From positions 2,076,848 to 2,140,847 of the forward strand of contig CP070724.1 in NCBI GenBank assembly GCA_020350825.1: 64,000 nucleotides of DNA, given 5' to 3'. The position numbers were made by a program, and so were the translations under genes. Positions 18,452 to 27,345 of this stretch are shown here, one piece after another. This DNA comes from Thermoplasmatales archaeon (GTDB taxonomy: Archaea; Thermoplasmatota; E2; DHVEG-1). The first letter of the stretch is position 1. Each line of letters opens with the position of its first letter. Below the pieces are notes generated by a model. That model made no database searches, had not been told where the DNA came from, and worked only from the letters and a program-made list of their open reading frames with translations.

Positions 18452-19249
18452 CTAACTTTCAAAATAAATACTATCTCCATTCGCAACTTTTTTACATTCT
18501 CCAGAATCATTAATAACAATCAAAAAACCTGATTGATCAATATCGCATGCATTTCCTATAATTTGTTCAGAAGACGTAGTAATTCTCACTCTTCTTCCAA
18601 GGGTATCAGATTGATTTTTCCATTCTTTTATTATTGAATCATATTTTTTTTCCAGAAAAAGTTTGTAGTATTTATCAAAATTAAATAACAAAATTTTAAG
18701 AAAGTTGTAATAATCAACTGAATTTCCAATTTCTTCTGATAGAGAAGTTGAAATCAATCTAATCTTCTTTGATAAAAGATTTGTATTTGTATTTAGATTT
18801 ATACCAACCCCTAAAATGATATAATCCACTTTATATTCATTTGCTTCTAATTCTAACAAAATACCGGCTATTTTTTTTCCATTTACTCGAACATCATTAG
18901 GCCATTTTATATTAGATGAAAGGTTATAACTGTTAATTGTCTTTGAAACCACTAGAGATATCACTAAAGTAAGTAAGGTTGCCTTGTTGGGTGGACAATC
19001 AGGTCTAAGAATAATCGAAAGATATATTCCTCCTCCGGGCGATTCCCACAATCTATCAAATCTTCCCCGTCCTTTTTTTTGTATTTGGGCAATTACTATT
19101 GTGCCTTCCTCTTCACCTTTTCGTGCAAGTTCTTTTGCTTTACTATTGGTAGATGAAATTTCATTAAAAACAATTATTTTTTTTACAAAATCAACGTCTA
19201 AATTTTTAGAAAAATTTATTGTTTTTTCTTTAAATGTAGTATCTTTCAT
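18452..19249 (-). CDS. birA: Biotin--protein ligase, catalytic type without DNA-binding domain
   Basis: Attaches biotin via biotinyl-AMP to a carrier lysine of carboxylases or decarboxylases. Motifs: SSTNSKAKELA (about 32-42), the adenylate loop KKGRGRFDRLWESPGGG (GRGR at 60-63), KWPNDVRVNGKKIAGILLE (KWPND at 115-119) and the C-terminal SH3-like domain. The N-terminal helix-turn-helix of the E. coli repressor is absent, so it should not regulate transcription. No biotin carrier or carboxylase gene occurs in this window, so its target lies elsewhere. Confidence 0.94.
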   Translation of the reverse strand: MKDTTFKEKTINFSKNLDVDFVKKIIVFNEISSTNSKAKELARKGEEEGTIVIAQIQKKGRGRFDRLWESPGGGIYLSIILRPDCPPNKATLLTLVISLVVSKTINSYNLSSNIKWPNDVRVNGKKIAGILLELEANEYKVDYIILGVGINLNTNTNLLSKKIRLISTSLSEEIGNSVDYYNFLKILLFNFDKYYKLFLEKKYDSIIKEWKNQSDTLGRRVRITTSSEQIIGNACDIDQSGFLIVINDSGECKKVANGDSIYFES

Positions 19250-19306
19250 ATTTCTCAGGTATTATTTTTCACTTATTTACATTGTTTTAAACTGTTTGTT
19301 GTCATA

Positions 19307-19429
19307 ATGAATATTTATACTGCGGCCATTGCTGCAGCAGGTCTTATAGTTGAAGGTTTTTCCTTCATCTCTTTTACATATTCAACAACTCGGCTCTACT
19401 TAAGAATATCGGGGGCAAATCAAGGGTAA
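19307..19429 (+). CDS. Possible 40-residue single-helix membrane peptide
   Basis: An open frame from ATG 19307 to TAA 19427-19429. The product has one hydrophobic helix (about 5-24, TAAIAAAGLIVEGFSFISF) followed by a basic, polar tail. It lies between birA and the divergent Lon-like gene. An AT-rich TATA-like sequence about 30 nt upstream could drive it. There is no recognisable family; chance is not excluded at this length. Confidence 0.3.
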   Translation: MNIYTAAIAAAGLIVEGFSFISFTYSTTRLYLRISGANQG

Positions 19430-19534
19430 ATGATTAAAATTAAATAATTAAAAATTTTGATGAATAAAAATGAGTCCTAGTAAGTTTTTAATATATAATC
19501 TTATATTAAACCCAATTCATAAGAAGGAAAAATT

Positions 19535-21640
19535 ATGTTAAGAAAAATCTTGATTATGATATTGGGGATTTTAGTTTTATGGTCCTCTTTTTCTCAATTT
19601 TCAGGAGCTGTTATACCTGGTGAGATACAGGAAGATAGTTTGTACATTCAATATCGTAATGTAACCGTGTATGCACCTGCTGTAGCTCAAACTACTAATG
19701 GATATATGGGTGTTATCTCTACCATAACAGTAACTATTCAAAATAACGGAAGTGGAAGGGTATTTGTGGATACATTGCCTCTCACACAAATAGATATGCA
19801 AGGTTCGGCACGTCTTGCTGTAAAAGTTGCATCCGCACTTGTGAGGAATGATGAGAGATGTAACATAAGCCCCTCTGATTATGACTACTTTTTTGTCGTC
19901 AGAACTTCTTCGCCAATTATAGGCGGGCCGTCTGCCGGGGCAATTATGACGGCTGCGGTTGTATCTTTGTTAGAAAATTGGACGATAGATGATAAAGTGG
20001 TAATGACTGGTATGATTAATCCCGATGGAAGTATTGGTCCTGTTGGTGGAATCATTCAGAAAATTGATGCTGCATACTCTGTTGGAGCAACACGTTTTCT
20101 AATTCCAAAAGGTCAGGGTACATACGTAGATACCATAACAGAGACCATTTTGGAGGGTGATTGGACGCAGATTATAACCCGTCAAGTAACTCGGAGCGTT
20201 TCAGAATATGCTTCAGAACACTATAACATGGAGGTCATAGAAGTTGAAGATATAAACGATGCCCTTTTGTATCTTACAGGATGGGATTTTTTGGTAGTTG
20301 AATCAGAATACAGTATTACCACAGAAGATTATATCGATTCAATGAAACCGCTTGCAACAAGCCTTTTACAAGAGGCAGAAGAGTCCTATAAAAACGCAAG
20401 CGACGCTTTGAATAATTCAAATATCCCTAATCGCTATCCATTTTATTACAAGAATCAAGTAATAGATATTCTTAACAATGCAGAGCAGAATTTACAAGAA
20501 TCACAAGATTGGTATAAACAAGAGTTGTATTATACAAGTACCAGTAATTCGTTTCAATCTTTGATTGACTCACATTTTGTGTCTTATGCATGTGAATATT
20601 TTAGTACAGATGATAAAGACAGTTATGTAAAATTTCAACTTATTGATATAAGGAGTCTTCACAACGACAAAAGTGACCTGGCAAAGAATACAGAGATATG
20701 TGGAATGATATCACTTCAATGCGTAGGTGCAGCTCAAAAACGTGCATCTGAAGCAGAGGTGTATATTTCAGATGCCGATTATAGCTATCAGACTAGCGAT
20801 TATTTAACAGCATTATACAAGATTGCTTTTGCCAAGGAAAGAAGTGATAGTGTCGAATGGTGGATTGGAATTGCCTCTTCATTCAATGATACTGGGGAAA
20901 TTAACGCATCTGCAATTAGAGACCTCGCAGGGGAATACATCGAAGATGCTCAACAGTCTATCGTTTATTCAAGTGTTATCCTGCAAGAAATGGGAAAAAC
21001 GTCAAGTTATCTTAATGAGGCGGAGGATTTATTAGAAGCAGCAAGAGATGATAAAGAGAAGAATTATCCTGCTGCTGCTTTGTTTGAGGCGTTGGAATCA
21101 CTAGTAAAAGCAAATCTTGCATTGGAACTTGTTGATGGGATTACTGAAGATAAAATAGAGAGAGCACGTGAGAGTGCTAGTGCCAGCATAAGCGAAAGTA
21201 GAGACCGTGGTATAGAACCTATATTAGCAGTGAGTTACTATGAATATGCCCAAAGCCTTCTAAATGGATCTTCATTTGACTCTGCGATTGTTTATTACAA
21301 ATACAGTGATTTGATAGCTGGTGCATTAGGCTTCACAGGTACTTATGGAGGACATTCATCGCGCTACATCGGAATTCCTGAAATCAAAATTTCAATATTG
21401 GAACATGGTATTATTAGATATTTAGACTATTTCATTATTTTTGCAATTATTGGTGGCATTGGAGGTATAGGGATAGGTATACTTATCGGAGGGATGTCAT
21501 CTAAAAAACGCAAATATCAATACTCTGCTAAACAAAAGTTGCCAAGAACCATAAACGATTATTACAAAAAAAACCAATACTTTTCAGAAGTAGAGATACC
21601 TAGAAGTATAAGGGATTATTACAAGAAAAAAGATCGTTGA
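19535..21640 (+). CDS. Membrane-anchored, exported Lon-like serine protease (S16, COG1750-type)
   Basis: Signal peptide (about 1-25), then an S16 Lon proteolytic domain without AAA+ ATPase. The Ser-Lys dyad is visible as GGPSAG (S133) and GGIIQKIDAA (K176), with GMINPDGSIGPVGG between them as in Lon. A long helical region (about 255-590) has many alanine/glutamate/serine heptad-like segments, followed by one C-terminal transmembrane helix (about 635-660). The short cytoplasmic tail contains two copies of a motif (LPRTINDYYKKNQ and IPRSIRDYYKKKD). The protease domain therefore faces outside the cell. A TATA-like stretch near 19488-19500 and AGAAGGAAA before the ATG support this start. Confidence 0.88.
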   Translation: MLRKILIMILGILVLWSSFSQFSGAVIPGEIQEDSLYIQYRNVTVYAPAVAQTTNGYMGVISTITVTIQNNGSGRVFVDTLPLTQIDMQGSARLAVKVASALVRNDERCNISPSDYDYFFVVRTSSPIIGGPSAGAIMTAAVVSLLENWTIDDKVVMTGMINPDGSIGPVGGIIQKIDAAYSVGATRFLIPKGQGTYVDTITETILEGDWTQIITRQVTRSVSEYASEHYNMEVIEVEDINDALLYLTGWDFLVVESEYSITTEDYIDSMKPLATSLLQEAEESYKNASDALNNSNIPNRYPFYYKNQVIDILNNAEQNLQESQDWYKQELYYTSTSNSFQSLIDSHFVSYACEYFSTDDKDSYVKFQLIDIRSLHNDKSDLAKNTEICGMISLQCVGAAQKRASEAEVYISDADYSYQTSDYLTALYKIAFAKERSDSVEWWIGIASSFNDTGEINASAIRDLAGEYIEDAQQSIVYSSVILQEMGKTSSYLNEAEDLLEAARDDKEKNYPAAALFEALESLVKANLALELVDGITEDKIERARESASASISESRDRGIEPILAVSYYEYAQSLLNGSSFDSAIVYYKYSDLIAGALGFTGTYGGHSSRYIGIPEIKISILEHGIIRYLDYFIIFAIIGGIGGIGIGILIGGMSSKKRKYQYSAKQKLPRTINDYYKKNQYFSEVEIPRSIRDYYKKKDR

Positions 21641-21842
21641 AACTGTTGGACAAGAGAAAAATATTAATGAAAAAAACAATTTCAACGGATTATCCAATCA
21701 AATCCCTAAACTCTCTAATTGTCATATGGTTTTTGTGCAGGATGCCAATCAAAGTATAACCAATGGATGGGTATTGGTATTAATCAATTGTGCAAAATTG
21801 AATTTTAAATTATTTAGGTGAAAAGCATTTTAAGGCACTTAT

Positions 21843-22466
21843 CTAATAACCAATTATAATTACAAATGGGATAGATGCCTCGATATACAGAGTTTCTTTA
21901 TCGTAGGAATGTATCTTTGATGCTATTGCAACAAATTTATAACTGTGACAGGTGAACGGATCAAGTAGTGCATTCCCTAATTTCGCACTGGTTACTATTG
22001 CACAGTCAAAGGAGATCATGTTGAAAATCAGCCCTCTCCATGGTCTTGTTTTCAATGTTCCGCTAATATCTATATCTTTAAAAAATCTATTTGGCGGAAT
22101 CACCGTGATGTTGAGCACTAACCAATCGCTTATATTTCCATATTCATCCTTTGCCTTCATTCTAATTATATAGTTTCCGGTATCAGTCCAATAATGGGTA
22201 AAAGATACTGTTTCACCGGAATTATATGGTCCTACCCAATTTACATAGGTTCCATCGCCCCAGTCAATATAGTAGTAGACATTGTCTCCATCTGGATCCG
22301 TAAACGTAATGTAAAAAGTATATTCTACACCAACCCAATATAATCCATTTGTTAGATTAATAAAGGTGGGCTTAGCTAACGTATTTTCATTAACTGCCCC
22401 TATAATTGGTATACTTGTAATGAGTAACAGCATACAAAAAATAATTCCAATTATTTTTCTTTGCAT
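21843..22466 (-). CDS. Small secreted PKD-domain protein
   Basis: Exported protein of 207 residues: signal peptide (about 1-25), one PKD-like domain (about 35-125, with DPDGDNVYYYIDWGDG and YNSGETVSFTHYW), then about 80 residues of unknown fold ending in a hydrophobic strand (ASIPFVIIIGY). PKD domains usually mediate protein-protein or surface contacts. Its C-terminal part is not clearly homologous to the tail domain of the three other PKD/peptidase proteins in this window, although it also ends in a hydrophobic strand. It is the only gene on this strand between two plus-strand genes. Confidence 0.75.
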   Translation of the reverse strand: MQRKIIGIIFCMLLLITSIPIIGAVNENTLAKPTFINLTNGLYWVGVEYTFYITFTDPDGDNVYYYIDWGDGTYVNWVGPYNSGETVSFTHYWTDTGNYIIRMKAKDEYGNISDWLVLNITVIPPNRFFKDIDISGTLKTRPWRGLIFNMISFDCAIVTSAKLGNALLDPFTCHSYKFVAIASKIHSYDKETLYIEASIPFVIIIGY

Positions 22467-22804
22467 TTAATACCTCCCTATTCTCTTCTAATAGATGTTA
22501 TGATATATAAAAATTGTTGCATTATGTGGATATAAAACATGTTTATCAATTTGCAAACAGTTGTACTCAATAGATAACTTTGTCAAATGGAATTTTAACG
22601 GATATTCAATGGAATTTCTAATAAATCCTACCCTATAACAGTTACTTTTGAGTATAAACATCCATTTTTAAAACTTTTTTCTCCTCCTCAAAATCCAAGG
22701 ATTAGTTTTTAAAGAATAAGGAGTTATGGGGTTTGTATTTGGGGAATAAGATTATAAAAAAAGTAGACAAATGGATAAATTTGTAAATCATAAGAGGGAA
22801 ATAT
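22467..22804. other. Divergent intergenic region, promoters only
   Basis: 338 nt between two diverging genes. I see no ORF or tRNA. A TATA-like TTATAAAAA near 22752-22760 is suitably placed for the sufS-like gene, and ATATATAAA near 22503-22511 (read on either strand) may serve the minus-strand gene. Confidence 0.5.
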
Positions 22805-24112
22805 ATGTCGAATAGTAATAGAAATAAACTTTCAGTCGAAGAAGTAAGAGAGCACATTCCATTAACTAAGAAGTGTATTTATGTGGATAATGGTTCTACT
22901 ACACCAGTGCCAATACCTGTAATGGAAGCTATGGAAAAATATTTCCTAGAGTATTGTACAAATGTCGGAAGAGGAGGGTATAAGTTAGCCGAAAAGGCAA
23001 CTAGGACTTTTGATTTAGCTCGAAAAAATACTGCTGAGCTTTTACTCAACTGCAAGATGGAAGAGTTGATATTTACAAGGAACTTGACACACGCGTCAAA
23101 CATAATCGCATATGCTCTTGAACATCCATCTCTTGATAGAGTTCAGGGAGTATTTGAATATGGTAAACCATTAGTAGAATGGGAGAAAGACGATAAAATA
23201 ATTACTACGGTAATGGAACACCATGCAAATTTGATGCCTTGGATTCGGTTAGCAAAAAATTTAGGTATAGAGGTAAACATTATAGAACCAACTCAGGATG
23301 GAATTTTACTTCCTGAATCATTTTATGAGGTAGTTGATGATAGTACGAAATTTGTTGCGTTTCAACATGTATCCAACAGTATGGGAACTATACATAAAGT
23401 AAAAGAGATTATTAAGGTTGTAAAAAAGAAAAACCCTTTAGCTCTTGTATATATTGATGGTTCACAGGGTCCAGGTCACCTCCCTGTAGACGTATATGAT
23501 CTTGGATGTGACTTCTACGGGTTTTCGGGTCATAAAGGACCTCTGGGTCCACCAGGTACTGGTGGTCTTTTTGTAAAAAAGGATTTACTTCCTAACATGG
23601 CAGTTATGGAGCTTGGCGGAGGGATTGTATCTGATGTTACACTTAATGATTGGGAACTCCAATCTGATGTACTCTCAAAACGTTTTGATGCTGGTACCCC
23701 AAACATTGTTGGATTAATTGGACTTGGAAGAGCAGCAAAATATGTCACACATGAGATTGGATTAAAGGCTATTGAGAAAAGAGAGCATTTATTGACTAAA
23801 CGGCTTCTAGAAGGCATCCAAGATATAAATAACATTCATCTTTATATTCCACAGGATTCTTCTTACATTGGTGGGACTGTAACATTTAATATAAATGGCT
23901 GGACATGTACTGAACTATCATCGATTTTAGCTAAGAAATGGAACATATTAACACGGGCAGGCCATCATTGCACAATACCATTAATGAGATTTCTTAATGT
24001 TTTAGACGAATATGGAGGGCACATTCGTGTGACCTTTCATTACTTTAACACAGAAGAGGAAGTTGATAAGATAATAGAAGCAATAAAAACTCTTGCTAAA
24101 GCAAAGCCATAG
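22805..24112 (+). CDS. sufS: Class V aminotransferase, SufS-like cysteine desulfurase
   Basis: PLP enzyme predicted to release sulfur from cysteine for Fe-S cluster or thiolation pathways. Key residues: EHHANLMPW (H140), the PLP-contacting D218 in YIDGSQ, the Schiff-base lysine in GFSGHKGPLGP (K244), and the persulfide cysteine in RAGHHCTIPLM (C389). The 435-residue size is that of the SufS/CsdA group. A specialised role (selenocysteine lyase or another class V lyase) cannot be excluded. No sufBC or iscU gene is adjacent. A GAGGGAAATAT ribosome site precedes ATG 22805. Confidence 0.88.
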   Translation: MSNSNRNKLSVEEVREHIPLTKKCIYVDNGSTTPVPIPVMEAMEKYFLEYCTNVGRGGYKLAEKATRTFDLARKNTAELLLNCKMEELIFTRNLTHASNIIAYALEHPSLDRVQGVFEYGKPLVEWEKDDKIITTVMEHHANLMPWIRLAKNLGIEVNIIEPTQDGILLPESFYEVVDDSTKFVAFQHVSNSMGTIHKVKEIIKVVKKKNPLALVYIDGSQGPGHLPVDVYDLGCDFYGFSGHKGPLGPPGTGGLFVKKDLLPNMAVMELGGGIVSDVTLNDWELQSDVLSKRFDAGTPNIVGLIGLGRAAKYVTHEIGLKAIEKREHLLTKRLLEGIQDINNIHLYIPQDSSYIGGTVTFNINGWTCTELSSILAKKWNILTRAGHHCTIPLMRFLNVLDEYGGHIRVTFHYFNTEEEVDKIIEAIKTLAKAKP

Positions 24113-24368
24113 ATATTTACTCAATCAATTTCTGTCATAGATTATAAAAACTCAAACATTTGTCACAAAACCAGTGACTGCTTTCATTTACACGTTACTA
24201 TACTTTTTAGGTACCTTAGAAAAAACATAAAATTTTATGTTTGTATTTTTTCATTGAAAAAGTATAAGAAAAATCAAATTACACATCTCATAAAACATAT
24301 TATATCTGCTTGAGCGACAAATCATTATTACAAAAAAAACAAATAAGAAAAACAATTTACCTTTTATA

Positions 24369-25427
24369 ATGCAAGTTTCAGGAGAATTAGTTGACCATAA
24401 AATAATTATTAAAAAACCAAAGGATGCTGGACGACTCTTCACAAAGAGTCATTTTGGTAAATCTCTTTCTGGTAATAGGATACAGTTAGATTTAATTGAA
24501 GGGATTTTTTTAGTAAGTGAAGGGAAAATTAGAATATTTCATAACAAAAAGGAGATGGGTTTTCAAGACCTTGTTAAAATTTGCATGCAAAAGATTCCTG
24601 AATTTGGAATAAAATATCTTTTGTTCAAGGATTTGAGAAACAGGGGATATCCAATAAAATTATGTGTAGAAAATGAGCATACAACTTTTTATCAATTCAA
24701 ACAAAAAGGTAAAGATACCAATGAAAAACAATTATACATCTCTGCATTTTCAGAAAGAGACATTTTAAACTTAGAATATACAAATAAGGCAATAAATGAA
24801 GTAACAAAAAAGAATGGAGAATTATGGTATGGGATCGTTGATGAAGAAGGAGACATCACTTATTACGACGTTACATCATTAGATCTTAGAGGGGATATAG
24901 GTAAGAACGTTTTTCCAAAAGGAGAAGGAATCCTTCTAAAAAATAGGGTTGTACTCTTCGATAAAAAATTATCTGAAAATTTGCTTAAAAAAGAGTTTTA
25001 TGGTAAACCTTTTGGAGATGGATTACAACTATCGCTTATCGAAGCTTTATATCTTTCAGAGCTAGGGGTTATTGATATTCAGATGGACAATGGAAAAAAA
25101 CTTACTGTAAATAGACTTAAAAAAATTATTCAAAAATTACAACCAGATATTCAATCAAGACTTACTGTTTTTAGAGATTTGAAAAAACGGAGTTTAATTG
25201 TGAAGACAGGATTCAAATTCGGTGCCCATTTTCGTGCATATACAAAGCAAGTAGATGAAACACATGCTGAATACCTAATTCATGTGGTTGAAAAAGGATT
25301 TAAAAGTATATGGGCTGAAATGAGTAGAGCAGTAAGACTTGCACATTCTGTAAATAAGGAAATTATATTTGCAAGGGTCGACGGTGATAAAATAGGTTAC
25401 ATTAAGTTTGGGAGATTGCGGCCATAA
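24369..25427 (+). CDS. endA: tRNA-splicing endonuclease, two-repeat form
   Basis: Cuts bulge-helix-bulge introns from archaeal pre-tRNAs. At 352 residues it is the fused type in which an inactive N-terminal repeat (about 10-180) and a catalytic C-terminal repeat (about 190-352) lie on one chain and assemble as a homodimer. The catalytic triad is expected in the second repeat: Y in HFRAYTKQ, H in ETHAEYLIHVV and K in HSVNKEIIFA. Both repeats show the LF/DL..RG and SLIEALYL-type helices. The MBL-fold gene follows about 55 nt later. Confidence 0.93.
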   Translation: MQVSGELVDHKIIIKKPKDAGRLFTKSHFGKSLSGNRIQLDLIEGIFLVSEGKIRIFHNKKEMGFQDLVKICMQKIPEFGIKYLLFKDLRNRGYPIKLCVENEHTTFYQFKQKGKDTNEKQLYISAFSERDILNLEYTNKAINEVTKKNGELWYGIVDEEGDITYYDVTSLDLRGDIGKNVFPKGEGILLKNRVVLFDKKLSENLLKKEFYGKPFGDGLQLSLIEALYLSELGVIDIQMDNGKKLTVNRLKKIIQKLQPDIQSRLTVFRDLKKRSLIVKTGFKFGAHFRAYTKQVDETHAEYLIHVVEKGFKSIWAEMSRAVRLAHSVNKEIIFARVDGDKIGYIKFGRLRP

Positions 25428-25482
25428 TTTATTTAAATTGACTAAACAATTCAACTTTAGTAATTTTCGGGAGGAGTAAAAA

Positions 25483-26121
25483 TTGCTAAAGATAAGATGG
25501 CATGGCCACGCATGTTTTGAAATCACAAATGACGTGACATTAGTAACTGATCCACATGACGGAAGATCAATAGGTATACATTCACCAAATGTAACAGGAG
25601 ATATTATTCTAGTGTCGCATGATCATTACGACCACAATAGCATAAAATCAGTGGAAAAAGATGGTTCCAAAATTGTAACAGATGAAAGGAGAAGAACTAT
25701 TTCTAATATTCAAATAAATGGATTTGAATCATATCACGATGAAAGTCATGGTGAAAAACGGGGTAAAAATATTATATTTAAATTTACTCAAGACGACATA
25801 ACATTTTGTCACCTAGGCGATTTAGGACATGTACTTGACGATAAATCTATCCAGCAGATTGGAGAAATAGATATATTATTTGTTCCAATAGGTGGTACAT
25901 ATACTGTAGATTCTGAGCAAGCTTGGAACGTCGTAAATGCAATAAAACCAAAAATAACTATACCCATGCACTACAAGATAGAAGGATTATCATTACCTAT
26001 TGCAGGTATAGATCCATTTTTAGATAAAAATAAGTATAAAATTCTTAAAGTTGGAAATGAAATAGATATTGAAAAAGAAGAGTTGCCAGGAGAACCTGAG
26101 ATTTGGGTATTCACACTATAA
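25483..26121 (+). CDS. Metallo-beta-lactamase-fold hydrolase (UPF0173/UlaG-like)
   Basis: Small 212-residue metal-dependent hydrolase. Motifs are the N-terminal WHGHACFEI, the metal site SHDHYDHNS, HLGDLGH and a late histidine in PMHYKIEG. This arrangement is that of the UPF0173/UlaG-like branch, whose substrates are mostly unknown. The start is TTG at 25483 with a strong GGGAGGAG ribosome site 6-13 nt upstream. Its stop directly abuts the stop of the convergent dehydrogenase gene (26121/26122). Confidence 0.88.
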   Translation: MLKIRWHGHACFEITNDVTLVTDPHDGRSIGIHSPNVTGDIILVSHDHYDHNSIKSVEKDGSKIVTDERRRTISNIQINGFESYHDESHGEKRGKNIIFKFTQDDITFCHLGDLGHVLDDKSIQQIGEIDILFVPIGGTYTVDSEQAWNVVNAIKPKITIPMHYKIEGLSLPIAGIDPFLDKNKYKILKVGNEIDIEKEELPGEPEIWVFTL

Positions 26122-27090
26122 TTACCTTTTGAATACTTCGGTATTTACGCAATTTGGCGGGATTTCCCCTTTTAAACCCGCAATCATATTTTCAGCTGCA
26201 GTAATTGCCATTTTTGTACGCGTTTCAATAGTTGCAGAAGCAGAATGTGGCTGTAGAATTATATTCTCTAGTTTTTTAAGTTCATCACTAATCTCTGGTT
26301 CATGTTCGTATACATCAAGACCTGCTCCAAAAATCCATTTTTCTTTTAACGCTTTTACAAGTGCTTTTTCATTTATTACAGGCCCGCGGGATGTATTTAT
26401 GAGAACTGCATTTTTTTTCATCATTTTAAGTTCTTTTTCGCTTATCATATGGTAAGTTGCCGTATTTAATGATACATGTAGAGAGATAAAATCAGATTCT
26501 CTTAGGAGAAGTGGTAAGTCTACTTTTTTTGCGTCTAATTCGTTTTCTAATGTTTCATTTATTCTGTTATCGACATATAGGACATTCATATTGAACCCTT
26601 TGCTCTTTAAAGCAAAAGCCGTGCCAATCCTTCCTGCACCAATTATACCCAATGTTTTATTTGTTACATCTTGTCCTAGCATAAGCATAGGTGCCCAACC
26701 TTTGAATCTACCTGATCTAGTAAATTCATCACTTTCAACTATTCGTCTGGCTACTGAAAATAATAACGCCCATGCCATTTCCGCAGTAGTATCCGTTAAT
26801 ACACCAGGTGTATTACTCACTGGTATCCCTCTATCTGTAGCTGCTTTTATATCGACATTGTCGTAGCCAACTGCATAATTAGCTATCATCTTCAGCTTTG
26901 GTTCTGAATCTATAACATCTTTATCTATTGGATCAGTTAAAAGACATAGAAGGCCATCTTTTCCTTTCAATTCTTCAATAATTTCCTCTTTAGATAGAAC
27001 TCGATTGTATGGGTTTATTTTTACTTCGAATTCTTTTCTGAGTAAATTCAATCCTGGTTCTGGAATTTTTCTTGTTGCAAACACTTTCAT
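26122..27090 (-). CDS. D-2-hydroxyacid dehydrogenase (glyoxylate reductase-like)
   Basis: NAD(P)H-dependent reductase of 2-oxoacids. The Rossmann motif is GIIGAGRIGTAFA; the catalytic set appears as NTSRGPVINE (Arg), EHEPE (Glu) and LQPHSAS (His). ANYAVGYDNVD is the substrate-contacting motif of this family. ATG 27090 fits the family N-terminus (MKVFATRKIPEPGLNLL) and has GAGGG upstream; an in-frame start at 27117 would add nine residues. Glyoxylate, hydroxypyruvate or another 2-oxoacid could be the substrate. Confidence 0.92.
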   Translation of the reverse strand: MKVFATRKIPEPGLNLLRKEFEVKINPYNRVLSKEEIIEELKGKDGLLCLLTDPIDKDVIDSEPKLKMIANYAVGYDNVDIKAATDRGIPVSNTPGVLTDTTAEMAWALLFSVARRIVESDEFTRSGRFKGWAPMLMLGQDVTNKTLGIIGAGRIGTAFALKSKGFNMNVLYVDNRINETLENELDAKKVDLPLLLRESDFISLHVSLNTATYHMISEKELKMMKKNAVLINTSRGPVINEKALVKALKEKWIFGAGLDVYEHEPEISDELKKLENIILQPHSASATIETRTKMAITAAENMIAGLKGEIPPNCVNTEVFKR

Positions 27091-27345
27091 TAATAATCCC
27101 TCTGCAAGGATACTCAATAGTGAAAAGATTATATAGATTTCTCTGGGTAATTTATGGTTCTTCTTTCAATTAATTTAAATGTAAAGGATTCAATGAGGGC
27201 CCTTCTTTCTCACTTGTTTTTTTCTCTTAAGTTTTAATATAAGATTCGTTGTAAGTCAACCCCTAAAAACATCGTACTCAAGGATTATAAATTGTTGTAA
27301 AATTAGAAAAAGATAGATACAGAGTATGTACAAGACATACTTGTA

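Noticed and set aside
21843-22466. Fourth copy of the shared GGI tail domain
   Set aside because: The C-terminus also ends in a hydrophobic strand, but the GGLF, IPAGGQ, DTRQ and final GGI landmarks are missing.
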